Below are positions 35,453 through 46,092 of a stretch of 64,000 bases of DNA, piece by piece (position 1 is the first letter of the stretch; every line of letters starts with the position of its first letter). The notes under the pieces were generated by a model. That model saw nothing but the letters and a program-made list of their open reading frames with translations, made no database searches and was not told where the DNA came from. Origin of the DNA: Aquilaria yunnanensis (taxonomy: Eukaryota > Streptophyta > Magnoliopsida > Malvales > Thymelaeaceae); the NCBI GenBank assembly GCA_039654915.1, contig CM077594.1:73340393-73404392 (forward strand), written 5' to 3'. A program made the position numbers and the translations under genes.

Positions 35453-36150
35453 TATTTAGAGCTTGGTTCAATTAGAAACATTGACGTCCTAGTTAGAATA
35501 AAAACATTCATAAATTGGTTAGAATAGTAACACTCACAACTTTTTTGAATAAAAGCATGCACAATTTGGTTATAATGGAAACATTCACAACTTGTTTAAA
35601 ATGAAATAGAAACATTCATAACTTGGTTAGAATGAAACATTCACAACTTGGCTTGAATAGAAACATTTACAGTTTGATTAGAATAGAAACATTCACAACT
35701 TGGTTGGAATAGAAAAATTAACAAATTGTTTAGAATAAAAATATTCACAAATTGGTTAGAATAGAAACTTTCACAGCTTGGTTAGAATAGAAACATTCAC
35801 AACTTGCTTGGAATAGAATCATTCACAAATTGGTTAGAATACAAATATTCTCAGCTTGGTTAGAACAGAAATTTTCTCAACCTGGCTATCACAACTTGGT
35901 TGAAATAGAAACATTCACAACATTGTTATGATAGAAACATTCACAACTTGGTTAGGGCAGAAACATTCATAAACATTCACAATAGAAACATTTATAACCT
36001 AGTTTGAATAGAAACATTCACAACTTGGTTAGAATAGTATGTAACATTCACAACTTGGTTAGAGTAGAAACTTCACAAATTGGCTAGAATGGAAACAATT
36101 ACAATCTTGGTTAGAATTGAAACAATCACTACTTGGTTTGAATAGAAACA
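35453..36150 (+). repeat. 26-bp minisatellite array, segment 6 (right end of the array)
   Basis: Sense monomers continue after the E solo LTR and stop at 36150, where a truncated E LTR begins. Monomers are mostly of the CACAACTTGG type. Confidence 0.9.
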
Positions 36151-36518
36151 CTAGTTTTCCACCAATGTACATGATTGAGTAGTTAGACTATAAAGTCACT
36201 ATTTGGTGTGAGCATGAACTTTTTATGCTTAGATGTTCACATGAGGTTTATTGTACATAGTTAATCACATAAATATTTTGTATGTTTTGACAGCTTCGAT
36301 GCTCAATTTTTATGAAATACCATGGCAATGTATTATGTTTTCTTTACTTATTTTATTGTTTGACTAAAAGCATTACTCATGCATTGGATGCATCATAGGT
36401 TAATTAACTAAAAGCATGAAGGTTTTAACTAATGTGCACATAATCAATTAGCCAATTGTGACTAGTGTAGGACATGTTCCCATAGGTTTCCTGGGCAGGC
36501 CCATGAAGGGCTATGTCG
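36151..36518 (+). repeat. 5' LTR remnant of the E element
   Basis: Aligns with the last ~390 bp of the 3' LTR (about 51220-51613), from the CAATGTACATG.TTGAGTAG block to GGCCCATGA.GGGCT.T. The upstream ~2.4 kb of the LTR is missing and the 26-bp array abuts it directly. Confidence 0.8.
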
Positions 36519-36530
36519 GTATCAAAGCTC
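36518..36530 (+). promoter_or_regulatory. Primer-binding-site-like sequence of the E element
   Basis: CGGTATCAAAGC directly follows the LTR end. The initiator-tRNA-Met type PBS common in plant Ty3/gypsy elements is TGGTATCAGAGC, so two positions differ. Confidence 0.6.
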
Positions 36531-37553
36531 GGCCATGGTCATTGGATAAGATATAGTGAATTGTCCTTGTACTAGACTAGTTAGTGCAAACAAACATCGA
36601 TGAGTTGTCATCTAGCTTTGGTCATAGTTTATGATGATGAAACTAGGTCAGGTGTGGTTTGGACACTAGAGTCCAATGATGGGTCCTAAAGGTCTAGTGT
36701 GGCAATGTTGAGCGAGTTGTTTTGACTTACCCCAAGGTAGGGTGACACCTTGGTGCAAGTAGTTGGGATGTGAGCACCATCATAGGAAATCAATTTCAAA
36801 CCTCAAACATAAGGTAGGCAACATGATTCGTAGATTTAGGAGGGCATGGGAACCTCTAAGGTAGGGAATACTGCTAAGCTAAATGGGTTACTCCCTAAGC
36901 TTTAGAAGTTGAGCCCACCAATGTGGATGGTTAGGCAACACCAAAAAGAAGTGGAAGATGCAGTGACCAAAGTGAAAAGCAATTAGCTACGAAATAGAGT
37001 GAAGCATTCTTGTGCTTTTTCCTTGAAAGTAAGAACTTGAGGCCAAAACCATAAAGGTCTTAGGTTAGTGTTGCAAGAGCATTCAATGATCATTGAAGTA
37101 GGCTGCCAATGAATGGTCTAGGATGCATGAGCTCTTGAAAGAGAGTTAGAGAAGTTCAAGACACGGAATGGCTTGTTGGGTGTTAGCTCATCTAACCTAG
37201 TTGGAGCACAAGTAATATGCCCATTGTTCAAAAGTCATCTTGAGACTGAAGAATGATAACGGATCATGAGCAAAAAGGGCTAAGGCCTAATGTGCATAGA
37301 ATATAGCTCTAAGCCTTGTGCCTAGGAAGCCATTGCCAATTATCCAAGTGGTCATCGGACCAATGTTCAGCATAGGCTCAGTCAAGTTAAGGCCAGCCTA
37401 GAAAGTTATTGCCAATAGTTATTGTCATAGGTAGTCAACCTAGTACCACTAAAGTTATAGTTCAAGCTTTGCTTTGACTAGTCAAGTGGTCAAAGTACGT
37501 AGCCGCCAACTGGACATGATGGGTAGCCGTAGTGAACTTGCTAGCAATAAGTG
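36531..37553 (+). other. E element interior, segment 1, apparently non-coding
   Basis: No open frame with a recognisable domain and many stops in all frames. Ends at the D LTR start (37554). Confidence 0.5.
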
Positions 37554-37664
37554 TGATATGCTCATATTTAGCTATGTTTTTTTATATTTTTTTCCTTTAT
37601 ATTTGCTTGTCTTTTGATATGTCAATGTTAAGATTTGATGCTTAATTGGTTCATATATTTATTT

Positions 37665-38018
37665 GGGTAAACTCCACTGGTCGTGCCTAAAATATGTCCA
37701 ATGTTGGTTAATCAACCCTAAACTATCAATTGTTACTTAATCACCCCTAAACTATATCCATTGTTGCTTAGTCATCCTGCCACCCATCATAGCCGTTAAG
37801 GATGAAAGGAAAAATGATATGGCTACTGATGTGGCAAAGAAAAATGACATGGCTGCTGATGTGGCATCACTTTTCCATCCATCTTTAATGGGATGATAGA
37901 CGGCAGGATGATTAAGCAGCACCGGATATAGTTTATGGATGATTAAACAACAATTGATAGTTTAGGGATGAATAAGTAACATTGGATATAGTTTAGGGAT
38001 GACCGGTGGAATTTAGCC
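37665..38018. mobile_element. 354-bp foldback Mutator-like MITE
   Basis: The two halves are inverted copies of each other over roughly 150 bp. The left end GGGTAAACTCCACTGGTCGT faces the inverted right end GGCTAAATTCCACCGGTCAT. Inner blocks such as CCCTAAACTATCAATTGTT occur on both arms. Flanks TATTTATTT and TATTTTATTT look like a 9-10 bp AT-rich target duplication with an indel. Long terminal inverted repeats and a target repeat of this length point to a Mutator-like non-autonomous element. Copy 1 of the D LTR lacks it. No coding. Confidence 0.72.
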
Positions 38019-39896
38019 TATTTTATTTTCAAGTTATATGTCAACACTATTTGGGTTAAGAAGGATTGCGATAAAGTTTTCAACCTAAATTGCAGGTTTT
38101 GGCAAAGTTTGGAGCAAACACGCTTTGCAACATGCCCATGTAGTGTCTTACATGCCTTATTGCACGCCCATGTCTTAGCTACATGCCCATGAGTCAAACC
38201 GTGTCATTAATTGGTGAAATTTTAAGTTTCAAGGATGTTACATGGCTTGAACACGATTGTATACCAAATCGTGTTTGACTGCTGATAGGGTTTTTTGGGC
38301 TATTTTGTGAAAATAAAAAAGAGAATCAAAAGGAGGTAGACAAACACAAAAAAATAAGAGAGTTTTCTGGGAGAAAGGCTGCCAAAGGCATTTCTAATGA
38401 ACAACACCATTTAATGTGCACCGGATTAAGGATTTCTTAGAAGAAAAGCAATTTAGAGATGAAGACTTCTTTACTTAGTTTTTATTTGATTCTGTTGTGT
38501 TTATTTTTTTGGCACTGTAAGCTAAATTTTTCTACTCATGCTTAGAATATATATGTTAATGTTATGCCCAAAGCCAATCATAAGATGATTGTGTTTTGCA
38601 CATTGAGTTGTGATCTTTTATTAAGGCATCATACCTTGTTGTTTTTTTCTGTGTAATGTAATTAAACATAATTATAACCCTAGAATAATGATATTTTTAA
38701 ATGTCCCTAGTCTAGTATTATTGTTGAGCAGATTGCAATAACACAAAAAGACTAGTGTATGTGGAGACTAATATGAGATATGTAGTCTACATATGGGTAC
38801 AAGTTAGAGAACTTATGTACTGGACTGACCCATCAAGAGAATGATACACTGATCATTCTACGACTATCATAAGTATTTTTCATAGTGATCATGGTGTATA
38901 TTGTCCTTTGACGTGAGATCATCAAGGTCCCCTACATGTGAGTCACATATTTTGATACTACTGTATGTTGCTCATAACTGAGTGAACATAAAAGTGGTCA
39001 TTGGGTAAGTCACATATCATTCAGAGGGATTTGCATGCCCAAGATGGAATTTGTCCATCCTATTTATTGGAGTGATATCTCTGTGCCCCTTGATAAAGTG
39101 ATACTAAGAAAATGCATGGCCATGCTCGGATGAGTTGATGTACAATATCAATGTCATCAGTTTAAGTTAGTCTACTCAGGAATGAAGAAACCATAGATTG
39201 GGCTATACAAGAGTGATACATTCCATGTGTCGTGCTTGGTCTTGGTATCTTGGACAAATGGACAATGGCATAAATGAAAAATGATCATAAAGGTTTAGTC
39301 AAATCACCAACTATCTTGTCACTCTTCACTGCTCATTGTTTATGATCATAAATGTGATTTATGATCATTGTCAATGTAGTAGGAGCCTATATGGTCACAC
39401 ACTTAAAGCCAATTGGTTTCATGATAATTTTGCATTAATAATTGGCTCAAAGGTTAAGCCATTAGTAAGCCCAAAATTAAACCTAATTAGATTAGGGTTT
39501 TGAAACCCATTAGGCTTGGGAGTTAAGCCTCACTATATATACATCATATAGTAAGGATTTTCACACCCTAACCTTAGCCTCCCAAGAATGATGAAATCAG
39601 AAGGGTTCTAAGATGTTGTAGCCGCACTCTCTTATTGCCTTTCCTTGAAGAACATAAGCTAGTACTGCGTGTGCAAGAGGAACACATCTGCTAAAACATG
39701 GTGGAGGCATGGTAATCCAAGAGGTTCGTGTGGATACCATAGAGACCTTGAACACGTTAACTGTTCAAGTCTTTGTGATTTGGCTCAATAGTTGAGTGAA
39801 AGATCTCAGCCAACTCGGTAAAAAAATTTTCAACACCCGATTTACTCAGTTTCACTTGGATCCTGGAAGGTTTTTGTTACTTTTCGCTGCACTTGT

Positions 39897-41309
39897 TGTT
39901 AGTATTGTACCCAAAAGCCAATCATGAGATGATTATATTTTTGCACATTGAGTCATGATATTTTATTAAGGCATTAATCCAGCAATTATGTTTATTGTTT
40001 TATTTCTGCATAACATAATAAACATAATTATAACCCTAGAATAACGATATTCTCAAATTTCCCTAGTCTAGTATTATTATGGAGCAAGTTATAATAATAC
40101 ATAATGACTAGCATATGTGGAGACTAATATGAGATATGTAGTCTACATATGGGTACAAGTTGGAGAACTTGTGTACTAGACCGACCCACCAAGAGAACGT
40201 TACATGAATCATTATATGAGTGTCATAAGTGATTCTCATAGTGATCATGGTATATGTAGTCCTTTGACCTAAGATTATCAAGGTTCCCTAATTGTGAGTC
40301 ACATACTTTGACACTTCCCTTTGTTGCTAGTAACTGAGTGAACTTGAAGGAAGTCATTGGGTATGTCAGATATCATGCGAAGGGTTTTGTATGATCAAGA
40401 TGGGATTTGTCCCTCCTATGTAATGGGAGTGATATCTTTGGGCCCCTTGATAGAATGAGACTAAGAAAATACATGGCCATGCTCGGCTGAGTTGATATAC
40501 GATATCAATGTCATAATTTTAAGTTAGTCTACTCAGTAATCAATAAACCAAAGATTGGGCTATACGAGAGTGACACATTCCACATCTCATGCTTAGTCTT
40601 GATATCTTGGACAAAGGGACAATGGCATATATGGGTAATGATCATAAAGGTTTAGTCAAATCACCGACAATCTTGTCACTTGGGTAACAATAATATGTTG
40701 CTAGACACCACTCATTGCTTATGATCATAAATGTGATTTATGATCATTGCCAACGTGTTAAGAGTCTATTAGGTCGCACACATAAAGCCTATTTGGATTA
40801 TTTGAGTGCATGGACTAATTTATTTGGGTTATGGTTTCATGATAATTTCATGTTAATAATTGGCCCAAATTTTTAGCCATTATTAAGCCCGAAATTAAAG
40901 CCTAATTGGATTAGGGTTTTGAAACCCATTAGGCCTGGAAGTTGAGTCTCACTATAAATACAACATATAGTGAGAAATTCATAGCCTTGCCCTAGCCTCC
41001 CAAAAAGAAACAGCGCACTCATCTCTTGCTATTCCTTGGAGGACGCAAGCTAGCACTGCGAGCGCAACAGAAATGCATCTGTCGGGACATGGTGGAGGCG
41101 TGGTGATCCCGAGAAGCTCATGTGGATACCATAGAGAGCTTGAACACATCAACTATTTAGGCTTTGTGATTCGACTCAACAATTGGGTGAAAGATCTCAA
41201 CCGAAATTAGGTATGAAAATTTTGAACACCCGGTTTACCCCGTTTCACTTGGATCTTGGAAGGTTTCGGTTATATTCCACTATGCTTGTTTGGCTCCCAA
41301 AACCCTACA
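39897..41309 (+). mobile_element. Solo LTR, family B, copy 6, nested in copy 5
   Basis: A 1,413-bp complete LTR, TGTTAGTATTGTACCC to GGCTCCCAAAACCCTACA. A perfect target duplication cttgt sits at 39892-39896 and 41310-41314, inside the terminal CACTTGTTTGGCTC of copy 5. It contains the family hairpin (near 40722-40750) and a TATA-like CTATAAATA at 40952-40960. No internal sequence. Confidence 0.95.
40952..40960 (+). promoter_or_regulatory. TATA-like element in B LTR copy 6
   Basis: CTATAAATA about 1.05 kb into the LTR, matching the position in copy 2 on the minus strand. Confidence 0.5.
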
Positions 41310-41461
41310 CTTGTTTGGCTCTTAAAACCCTACAATATGAACCTTAGGATACTTTTTTTATTGTGATTACTTTTTGGTTTAATATGATTTTGTTTTTCTT
41401 GTAATCGATCCAATGTTCATTGATGCATTGATTACCTATTAATTCAATGTGGGATGATAAG

Positions 41462-42620
41462 TAGGGGTGATCGTTCGGTTATTTCAGTTTAAACCAAACC
41501 AAAAAAGTTGGTTTTGTTCGGTTTCGATTTTGGATAGTAACAAACCGAAATAACCGAATTGATGGGAGAAACCAAATTAGAATCGAACCGAAATATTTCG
41601 GTTCGGTTCGGTTCCAACCGAATTAACCGAAAAAGGGTAGGTAGGGAGCGCTGTATATGTAGTTGCGGGCTAGCTAGCAAGCTGTGAAAGCTGATGGATG
41701 GCTCAACTCACAGCCTTACCTTTTTAATTTGTTCTAGAATGCAATTATTGTGGTAGGCCACTGGTATTTGTCGGCCCCAAGTGCTCTCTTCTCACTTCTC
41801 TTCCGTTTCTTGGCCGACGATCACCAGTACCACTGAAGCTTCCAGCCCTCAACTTCTCCGCCAGTTGCCAGTTCATCTCCCCGGCAGTCGGCTTTCTAAT
41901 CTCTCCTCTTTACCTTTAATTCTCGTTTCATTAATAGTTCTCTCCTGCCATTTTCTATTAATAGATCGATCCACCATGTACTATTTTTTTCACTTCAACT
42001 TTTTAATGCTCTTTCAAAAATAAAAAGAAAGAAAAAAAAAATTTTTAATGCTCTCTCCGTCTGTGAATCGTGACAACTGAGAGAAGGGGAAGGTTGCCGG
42101 CGCCACGACAGCGAAAACACCAAGACTCGAGGAGGATTGGGACAGAAAGAGAATGCAAGGTGAGGGATTGGACAATTAGGATGACGAGTAAGGGTTGGGG
42201 CCAAGCCGACAATGACAAGTAAGGGCGGTAAGGAATAGGAGACGAGAGACGGAGACGATTGATCGGTTGCACTCACAGTCTCGCAAAGACGCAGATTCGC
42301 AAGTCGCAGCATGGCAAGGGCCAAGGGGGCTAAGGCGGGGGCTAACCAGGTAGGAACTAGGAAACTAGGTAAGGGTAAGCTTGGTAACTGGTAATTGGGT
42401 TACATTGTTAGCCCAATAGGCTATAATAAACGTTTAAGCCCAAAACATAAATTCGGTTCTTTCGGTAACCCAAATAACTGAATCTTATAACCGAAACCGA
42501 AATTATCTATATTCGGTTTTGACTGAAACCGAACCGAAATACCGAAAAAACTAAACCGAATTTCTGAAATATTTCAGTTTTTTAGTTTTTTCGGTTTAGC
42601 CCGAATAGTGATCACCCCTA
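41462..42620. mobile_element. Non-autonomous hAT element, 1,159 bp
   Basis: Terminal inverted repeats TAGGGGTGATC and GATCACCCCTA, flanked by a perfect 8-bp target duplication atgataag (41454-41461 and 42621-42628). This is the hAT signature. Subterminal regions are full of CGGTT/AACCG motifs on both sides (41475-41630, 42450-42600), as in common plant hAT-type non-autonomous elements. The middle (about 41640-42430) is more GC-rich than the surroundings and has open frames on both strands (for example 41995-42324 minus, 109 codons, Pro/Ser-rich) with no transposase features. An A-rich tract near 42015-42045 is flanked by a short repeat of TTTTTAATGCTC. No hAT dimerisation domain or zinc finger is present. 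Confidence 0.9.
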
Positions 42621-43270
42621 ATGATAAGCATATGATCAGTAGTATCTGGTGTGTTTGTTGTGGATCACCGTTGGATAGAAGGAATATTATCATAACCAGA
42701 AATAATAGGTGCGATATAATACCTCTAGACTAAGGTAAAACCTAGTAGTGGGTCATAGAACTATTAATGTGTTGTTAGGGAGTACAGTAGGCATAGACAC
42801 CTTATCGGTAACTTAAGAATAATGATTAGTATAACGGAAATAACAAGGAGCTAATCTATGTTAGGCAGTACTCCATGGTCCAAGTTAGTCACAATCCTGC
42901 TAAACCAAAGTAAGAGCAACACAAGGGATTTATAGGGGGATTCAATTCTAAGTGTGTGATATCTTATTGTTGATTGTCTAAATTGTTTTTCCACTACTAG
43001 CAATTAGTTGTTACTTATTTTTACTGGAATAGTTTAGTTTAGTTATTTAGTGGTGGTTAGTTAAACAAATATCCTTTAATTTTCAGGTAGATAATAGAGA
43101 AAGGCTGAGTACGGTAGACAAGCTCTATTCTTTAGGAAAAATGATCTTGGTACTTGCCACTGCTATACTTTGATCATAGGTGCACTTGCTTGTGAGTTCA
43201 CATATTTATGAGTATAGAGAGATTTGACGCATCCACATTTTTCATTAGTGTAGTGGAAAGGTTTATGTGA

Positions 43271-43511
43271 ACCATTGACCCACAATTAGAACAACTAGTG
43301 TGGGGTAAGTCCTTAACCTTTCATTAGTAGCTTGAATACTTTGTTGGTGAATTCTAGCATCTGTTATTGGCATAGTTTTATTTGGCTTGTTAAGTAGTAG
43401 TTTTGAATAAGGTTAACGGTGAACCTGAGTGCATTAAGACCCGTAAATGCATTAAGTGTTTGGAGCGGTACCCAAAACCCTACGATCCACTTGCTATTGT
43501 ATGAACACACT
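43271..43511 (+). other. E element interior, segment 2
   Basis: A short unrecognised stretch between the D LTR and the H solo LTR. No coding. Confidence 0.45.
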
Positions 43512-43516
43512 TAAGT

Positions 43517-46087
43517 TGTTAGGACCATCCCTTAGTACTTGGTTTAGGCCAAGAATATAGAGAAAACACCAACTAAACATGAGAGACTTGATTGAAAATG
43601 AGGATAAGGGTGTAAGTGCAAACCTAAGAAAGTTTGGGTTTTAAGTGTACATGAAAAATTAGACTATGATGCCTCTGGCATGAAACAAAGTTTAGGGGCC
43701 ATATTGTACATTTAAACTAGTGCTATAAGTGAAACTATGAAACTTAAACTAGCAATTTTGGCCATGAAATAAGTATAAGGAAAAGTGGAGAATTAGACCA
43801 ATTTTTTGGTGACTTTTGATGGCCGGTCATGTTATGTCTCCCACCAAGATTTATGCCATCAATTACTTGGTTTAATTAATTAGTAAATATCTTGGTAATT
43901 GGCCGAAATATGCATGGGATAATGACCATTTCCAACCATTTTGATTAATGCTTGGCAATGTAGGCCATGAATCAAGATTAACGCCGAAATGAACATGCAT
44001 TTTAGTGACTAAAATGAAGCCATGGATTCTTGAGGGGCGAAATGAACCATGCAAACTAGTATGGGATTAAATAGAGTAGTAAACCAATTTCTTGGACATG
44101 TGTCCATGGCGGACTGCCAAGTCTCCCATTAAACAACTTAAACTAGTATTTCGGCCTTTGAGTGTGTTTTGTTTTGTTGGCCGAAACTTGAAGTATTCTT
44201 GAGAGCTTTGGTGTTCTTGGAAGTTTGCTGCCGAATTGATGCCCATTTGCAAGCAATTGAACTTTGAAAGAAAGAATCAAGCTAAGTCTACTTATTTTCG
44301 GCATTAGGCGACCAAGAAGCTCAAGATGAAGTTGGATTTTTGAAGAGTGCAAGGCTAGCCGGGAGTTGTTCAAGCTCAAATTAGAGGTATAGCTTCATAA
44401 ACTCACTTGTTTTCTTGGTAATAATCCATGATCAAGTGACTATGATAGCTAATTGAAGGCCTTGTTGTGTTAGGCAACTTAGTTGATTTCGGCCTTAGAT
44501 ACTCAAGCTCAACCGAGAACTCAAGCTTTGTGTTGTTTAGGTAGGATTCATGTTTTACTTGCTTGATTGGTAATTATTCCATGAACAAGTAATTATGAGT
44601 AGCTAAGTGATAGTCGATGTGTGCTATGTGATCTTAGTTACTTGATGGGCATATTGAGTGAACTTTCGGGTTCAAATGGAAATGGTGAACTTTCGGGTTC
44701 ATGGTGGATTTGCTAGCTAATCCGAGTAATGGCAAGCACCTAGAGTTCTTAGCAAGTTAGGCCAACTTACTAATGAACTTGGAGCTCTGGAGGTATGGTG
44801 GTCATTTGAAGTGCTTGAAGTACAAATGTGGAATTTGGTGCTTGCTAGTGGTTTCGGCCTATGGTGAAATTGTGGTGTTTGTGTGAGTTGTGTGCTTGAG
44901 TGTTTGTTTGTGTGTGCTAACAAATTGTAGATAGCTTAGTTATGCTTAATATGTCTTGGTTACTATATGTGTATATTGTGTTTTTGTGTTTTCCATGTTT
45001 TCTTGCAGGACAAGTAAGCTATGGAGGTTAAGTCTTGGACTTAACTAAATAAACCAAGTATGGTTGTTTGTGAATCCTACTAAGTAATTGTTACTCATTG
45101 CCCATATATATTTCTTGTTTCATGAAGGATATTCAGCTTGAGTAGTTTGCTTGAGTTGCTTGTTTGTGTGCTAGGTAGTACACTTATTGCTCAAGGTATA
45201 TGCCAACTCAATCTGGGCTTGAATATTTGCAATTACAAGTCTTATGGTTTAGGGCCAAAACTTATGCTCTAAGTTTTGCAGGCTTGAGTAGTTTGTGGGA
45301 CACGTCTAGGTGCAGGATGGATGTGTGGACTATGGCTCTGATTGTAGTGTTCACGTTCATGACCATTAATATGGTCATTGGGTTGGTGCTTCAGTGTGTG
45401 CTGCTGTATTGCACACTTAGGTATCTTCTTGGGGAGTAAGGGAACTTGGCTTGTAAAACTTAACCTTGGCTATATTTTGGACTTGTAGCATCCTTGGAAT
45501 GCTTCCAAGCTAGTGATGCTTGTACTTAGGCTATTTTGTGTGTATATGTAGCCTTTTTTGTACATGGTTTTGTATGTACATATGTTGGATGCTTATGTTC
45601 CAAGTTACGTTAAGTTTATGAGCTCATGGTTATGTTTCATGTAAGAAACCTCTTGAGTTACCTTGTTTGGCCGAATATACATATGCATGGGAACCTTGAT
45701 TTTCAAAACTACAAAGATGTGGGCTTTTTGGTTGTCGTTCATGAAAGTAGCACACTTGATGAGCACATATCCTAGACACTTAACTGATTAAGTGTATGCC
45801 TTGCTTGTATTGCAAGTTACTAATTTACAGCCTTGCCTTGTGTTGCAAGTTAGTGGTTGGGCCTTACCTAAGCTGCAGGTAACTATTCTAAATGACTCAG
45901 AAGCCTCCTGGGGCACCCTTCCAGCTCTCAGCTTAAGAAAATAAGACTTAAAACTATCTAACAAGCAATAGCCAAAATAAAAAGGTAGTTAATAACACCT
46001 AAACTTAAGAGTATCCAAATAACTCTTAGGTAGAAATGGTGAGTGGCACTGAGAGTGCACAAGCTGGGGCCTGTGTGGGGTGTGACA
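43517..46087 (+). mobile_element. Solo LTR, family H
   Basis: A 2,571-bp LTR, TGTTAGGACCATCCC to CTGTGTGGGGTGTGACA, with a perfect target duplication taagt (43512-43516 and 46088-46092). The GGCCGAAA-rich body and TGTGACA end resemble Tekay-type chromovirus LTRs. The related frames at 43872-44379 (minus) and 45200-45439 (plus, hydrophobic) have no homologue I can name and no promoter context, so they are not called as genes. No PBS or PPT sits at the edges: solo LTR. Confidence 0.88.
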
Positions 46088-46092
46088 TAAGT

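Larger units (their letters stand above)
38554..41334 (+). mobile_element. LTR family B, copy 5, host of copy 6
   Basis: A B LTR on the plus strand made of 38554-39896 (TGTTAATGTTATGCCC ...CTGCACTTGT) and 41315-41334 (TTGGCTCTTAAAACCCTACA), split by copy 6 near its 3' end. It is flanked by atata (38549-38553) and atatg (41335-41339), a target duplication with one mismatch. The empty site is seen in D copy 1 (CATGCTTAGAGTA.ATGAAC). Confidence 0.88.
37554..43270 (+). mobile_element. LTR family D, copy 2, with four nested insertions
   Basis: Starts TGATATGCTCATATTTAGC and ends near GTTTATGTGA. It is homologous to 5908-7900: shared blocks include GCTTAATT.GTTCATAT, CACCATTTAATGTGCA, GGATCACC.T.GGATA and TTGTGAGTTCACA. 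Removing the Mutator-like MITE (37665-38018), the two B LTRs (38554-41334) and the hAT element (41462-42620) leaves about 1.42 kb, without the 622-bp duplication of copy 1. I could not read a convincing target duplication (aagtg against accat), so one end may be eroded. No PPT precedes it, consistent with a solo LTR in the E interior. Confidence 0.72.

Noticed and set aside
7901..36150. Regular 26-bp repeats considered as a CRISPR-like array
   Set aside because: Monomers abut head to tail without spacers, are diverged, and sit in plant DNA with introns and retrotransposons. They are a minisatellite.
41995..42324. 109-codon Pro/Ser-rich frame in the hAT element
   Set aside because: Overlapping frames on the same strand and no transposase or host domain I can name. 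Mentioned only as a possible captured core.
37549..43275. Target-site duplication for D copy 2
   Set aside because: aagtg on the left and accat on the right do not match, and the 3' boundary is uncertain; not claimed.
45200..45439. 79-codon frame with a hydrophobic, membrane-like C-terminal half
   Set aside because: It lies within the H solo LTR with exact target duplications; no homology recognised.
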